Below are positions 62,671-64,000 of a stretch of 64,000 nt of DNA, piece after piece. This DNA comes from Xiphophorus maculatus. Its lineage: Eukaryota; Chordata; Actinopteri; Cyprinodontiformes; Poeciliidae. The DNA is taken from assembly GCF_002775205.1 (NCBI RefSeq), contig NC_036459.1, positions 6,579,466-6,643,465 on the forward strand. Direction: 5' to 3'. Numbering within the stretch: the stretch's first letter is position 1; every line of letters begins with the position of its first letter. The position numbers were made by a program, and so were the translations under genes. The notes under the pieces are model-generated. The model saw nothing but the letters and a program-made list of their open reading frames with translations, did no database searches and was not told the DNA's origin.

Positions 62671-63532
62671 ATGGCTGGTCTCCAGAAGATTTTGGTTGTT
62701 TTGTGCCTGGTAACACAAGCCATCAGCCAGGACATGCCTTACGAGGATCTCCTTGCCCAATTACAAGCCTGCCCTAAGGAGTGCAACTGCCCCCAAAACT
62801 TCCCTCGAGCGGTCTACTGTGACAACAAAGGGCTGAAGAGCATCCCTACGATCCCCCCTTACACGTGGTATCTCTATCTGCAGAACAATCTGATTGAAAC
62901 GATGCCATTAGATGCACTGCAGAATGCAACACAGCTGCGCTGGATAAACCTAAACCGCAACAAAATCACAAGTGACAAAGTAGGCGAAGGTGTCCTAGGT
63001 GGGATGAAACATCTGGCCCACTTGTACATGGATGATAACCTCCTGTCTACTGTTCCTTCACCACTGCCAGTCAGCCTGGAGCATCTACGCCTCTCTCGCA
63101 ATCGCATCTCCAAGATTCCCGCCGGTGTGTTTGTTGGCCTGGACAAGTTACACTTGCTGGATCTCCAGGGGAACAAGCTGATGGACGATGCTGTCACTGA
63201 AGTGAGCCTAAAGGGCCTCACCAGCCTGGTCCAGATCAATTTAGCCAAGAACCAGCTCAGTAGCATGCCCCTTGGACTGCCGCCTACCACCATCCAGCTT
63301 TTCCTCGATGGTAACAACATTGAAAAGATTCCTGCTGACTACTTCAAAAGTTTGCCCAAAATTACATTTCTGAGGCTCAACCACAACAAGCTCGGCAGTG
63401 CTGGTGTTCCAAAAGATATTTTTAATATCTCCAGCATGCTGGACTTGCAGTTGTCTCACAATCAGCTGACAGAGGTTCCAGTCATTCCCTCAGGCCTTGA
63501 ACACCTCTACCTTGACCACAACAAGATTGCAA
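62671..63532 (+). CDS. kera: kera coding exon 1 (large LRR exon)
   Basis: The exon starts at 62665 after ACATAG and ends at ATTGCAA|GTAAGT in phase 1 (residues 1-287). Reading through the donor gives a false SKC ending. Confidence 0.96.
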
Positions 63533-63800
63533 GTAAGTGTTAGCTGGGGAAAAAAAAGTGTTTTGGGGAGTCTTGTTTTGTAGAACATGAATCTAAATGT
63601 CTTGTTGCACTTCTACTTGCTCTTTTCCAGGTGTGAATGGCTCTAGTGTGTGTCCCGTTTCTGTTGATTCTCTGGATGACTCGACGAACGACAGCGTGCC
63701 AAGACTTCGCTACCTCAGACTGGATGGCAATGAGATCAGTCCACCGATTCCCAGGGATGTCGTCATGTGTTTTCGTCTCCTTAGGTCTATTGTTATCTAA
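62671..63800 (+). CDS. kera: Keratocan, class II keratan-sulphate-type SLRP (2 coding exons)
   Basis: Keratocan is a secreted corneal SLRP that keeps stromal collagen fibrils uniform; loss causes cornea plana in humans. CDS: 62671-63532 and 63631-63800 (1032 bp, 343 aa; human 352). The signal peptide is about residues 1-19. Cys34, 38, 40 and 50 give C-X3-C-X-C-X9-C. Diagnostic segments are WYLYLQNNLIET, NATQLRWINLN, LLDLQGNKL, FLRLNHNKL, LDLQLSHNQLTEVP and HLDHNKI-like YLDHNKI. The last exon gives YLRLDGNEISPPIP and CFRLLRSIVI with ear-loop Cys295 and Cys334. N-glycosylation motifs are NAT, NIS, NGS and NDS. The N-terminal extension has only one Tyr (Tyr24), unlike lumican. The ATG is six bases after the acceptor and is supported by the signal peptide. 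Confidence 0.97.
63631..63800 (+). CDS. kera: kera last coding exon
   Basis: It follows acceptor CTCTTTTCCAG after a very short intron (98 bp). The split codon A|GT gives Ser288. It ends at TAA 63798-63800. Confidence 0.96.
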
Positions 63801-63985
63801 ACAGAAAACCAATAATGTGCTGTAAACTAAATGACATTCTGCACAACTGTTGAAATGACGTGGATGTTGTTCCAGTCAATGAAACTTGAGAAGTCATCCA
63901 CTGACATTAAGCTTTCCATTGTTTCATCTTGGAAAGTCTTTCAAGTGAAAAAAGGAATAAAATCTGAAAAAAGCACACTGATCAA
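63801..63985 (+). other. kera: Keratocan 3' UTR with AATAAA
   Basis: AATAAA at 63956-63961 lies about 160 bases after the stop, predicting a short 3' UTR ending near 63975-63985. Confidence 0.6.
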
Positions 63986-64000
63986 TAGATGTTTTTGATA

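Noticed and set aside
1..64000. CRISPR array, bacterial operon, integrated virus or toxin gene
   Set aside because: No regularly spaced direct repeats, no prokaryotic gene layout and no such coding region was seen; the only retroviral-type remnant is a solo LTR.

Overview
This window is vertebrate nuclear DNA, almost certainly from a ray-finned (teleost) fish. The genes are split by GT-AG introns, and the base composition is AT-rich. The dispersed repeats are of kinds familiar from teleosts: a tRNA-derived SINE, Tc1 relics, hAT MITEs, a gypsy-type solo LTR, and LINE tails. I cannot name the species. No bacterial operon, CRISPR array, virus genome or toxin gene was seen.

The window carries a cluster of small leucine-rich proteoglycan (SLRP) genes, all on the + strand. 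First comes the 3' end of an ECM2-like gene (1-277). Decorin (dcn) follows, with a leader exon ending at 20289 and seven coding exons between 29801 and 40089 (360 aa). Lumican (lum) has a leader exon ending at 51231 and coding exons at 53045-53918 and 55056-55210 (342 aa). Keratocan (kera) has a leader exon ending at 61753 and coding exons at 62671-63532 and 63631-63800 (343 aa). All splice junctions were read directly and keep the frame. The order dcn, lum, kera on one strand matches human 12q21 in transcription order. An ECM2 relative upstream of dcn is not part of the human 12q cluster; human ECM2 sits beside ASPN, OMD and OGN on chromosome 9.

Layout: 1-277 ecm2-like end; 278 to about 19800 gene-free with repeat relics; about 19820-41330 dcn with its promoter and 3' UTR; about 41330-51000 gene-free; about 51060-55930 lum; about 55930-61560 gene-free; about 61580-63980 kera. 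The proteins are secreted and bind or organise collagen fibrils. Decorin carries a glycosaminoglycan chain in connective tissue. Lumican and keratocan are keratan-sulphate-type SLRPs important for the cornea.

The noncoding part is rich in mobile DNA. Decorin intron 3 (numbered by leader plus coding exons) holds a full-length SINE with a perfect 15-bp target duplication. It also holds a hAT MITE with 14-bp inverted ends and an 8-bp duplication, lying inside an older LINE relic. A later decorin intron has a solo LTR with a 5-bp duplication. Several perfect inverted repeats are present, the largest with 23-bp arms at 49432-49480. I found no previously undescribed biological system. The most interesting items are the ECM2-like gene next to dcn, the pyrimidine-rich tracts at both the dcn and lum leader exons, a GC-rich element with AP-1 and CRE-like sites between dcn and lum, and the precisely bounded insertions.
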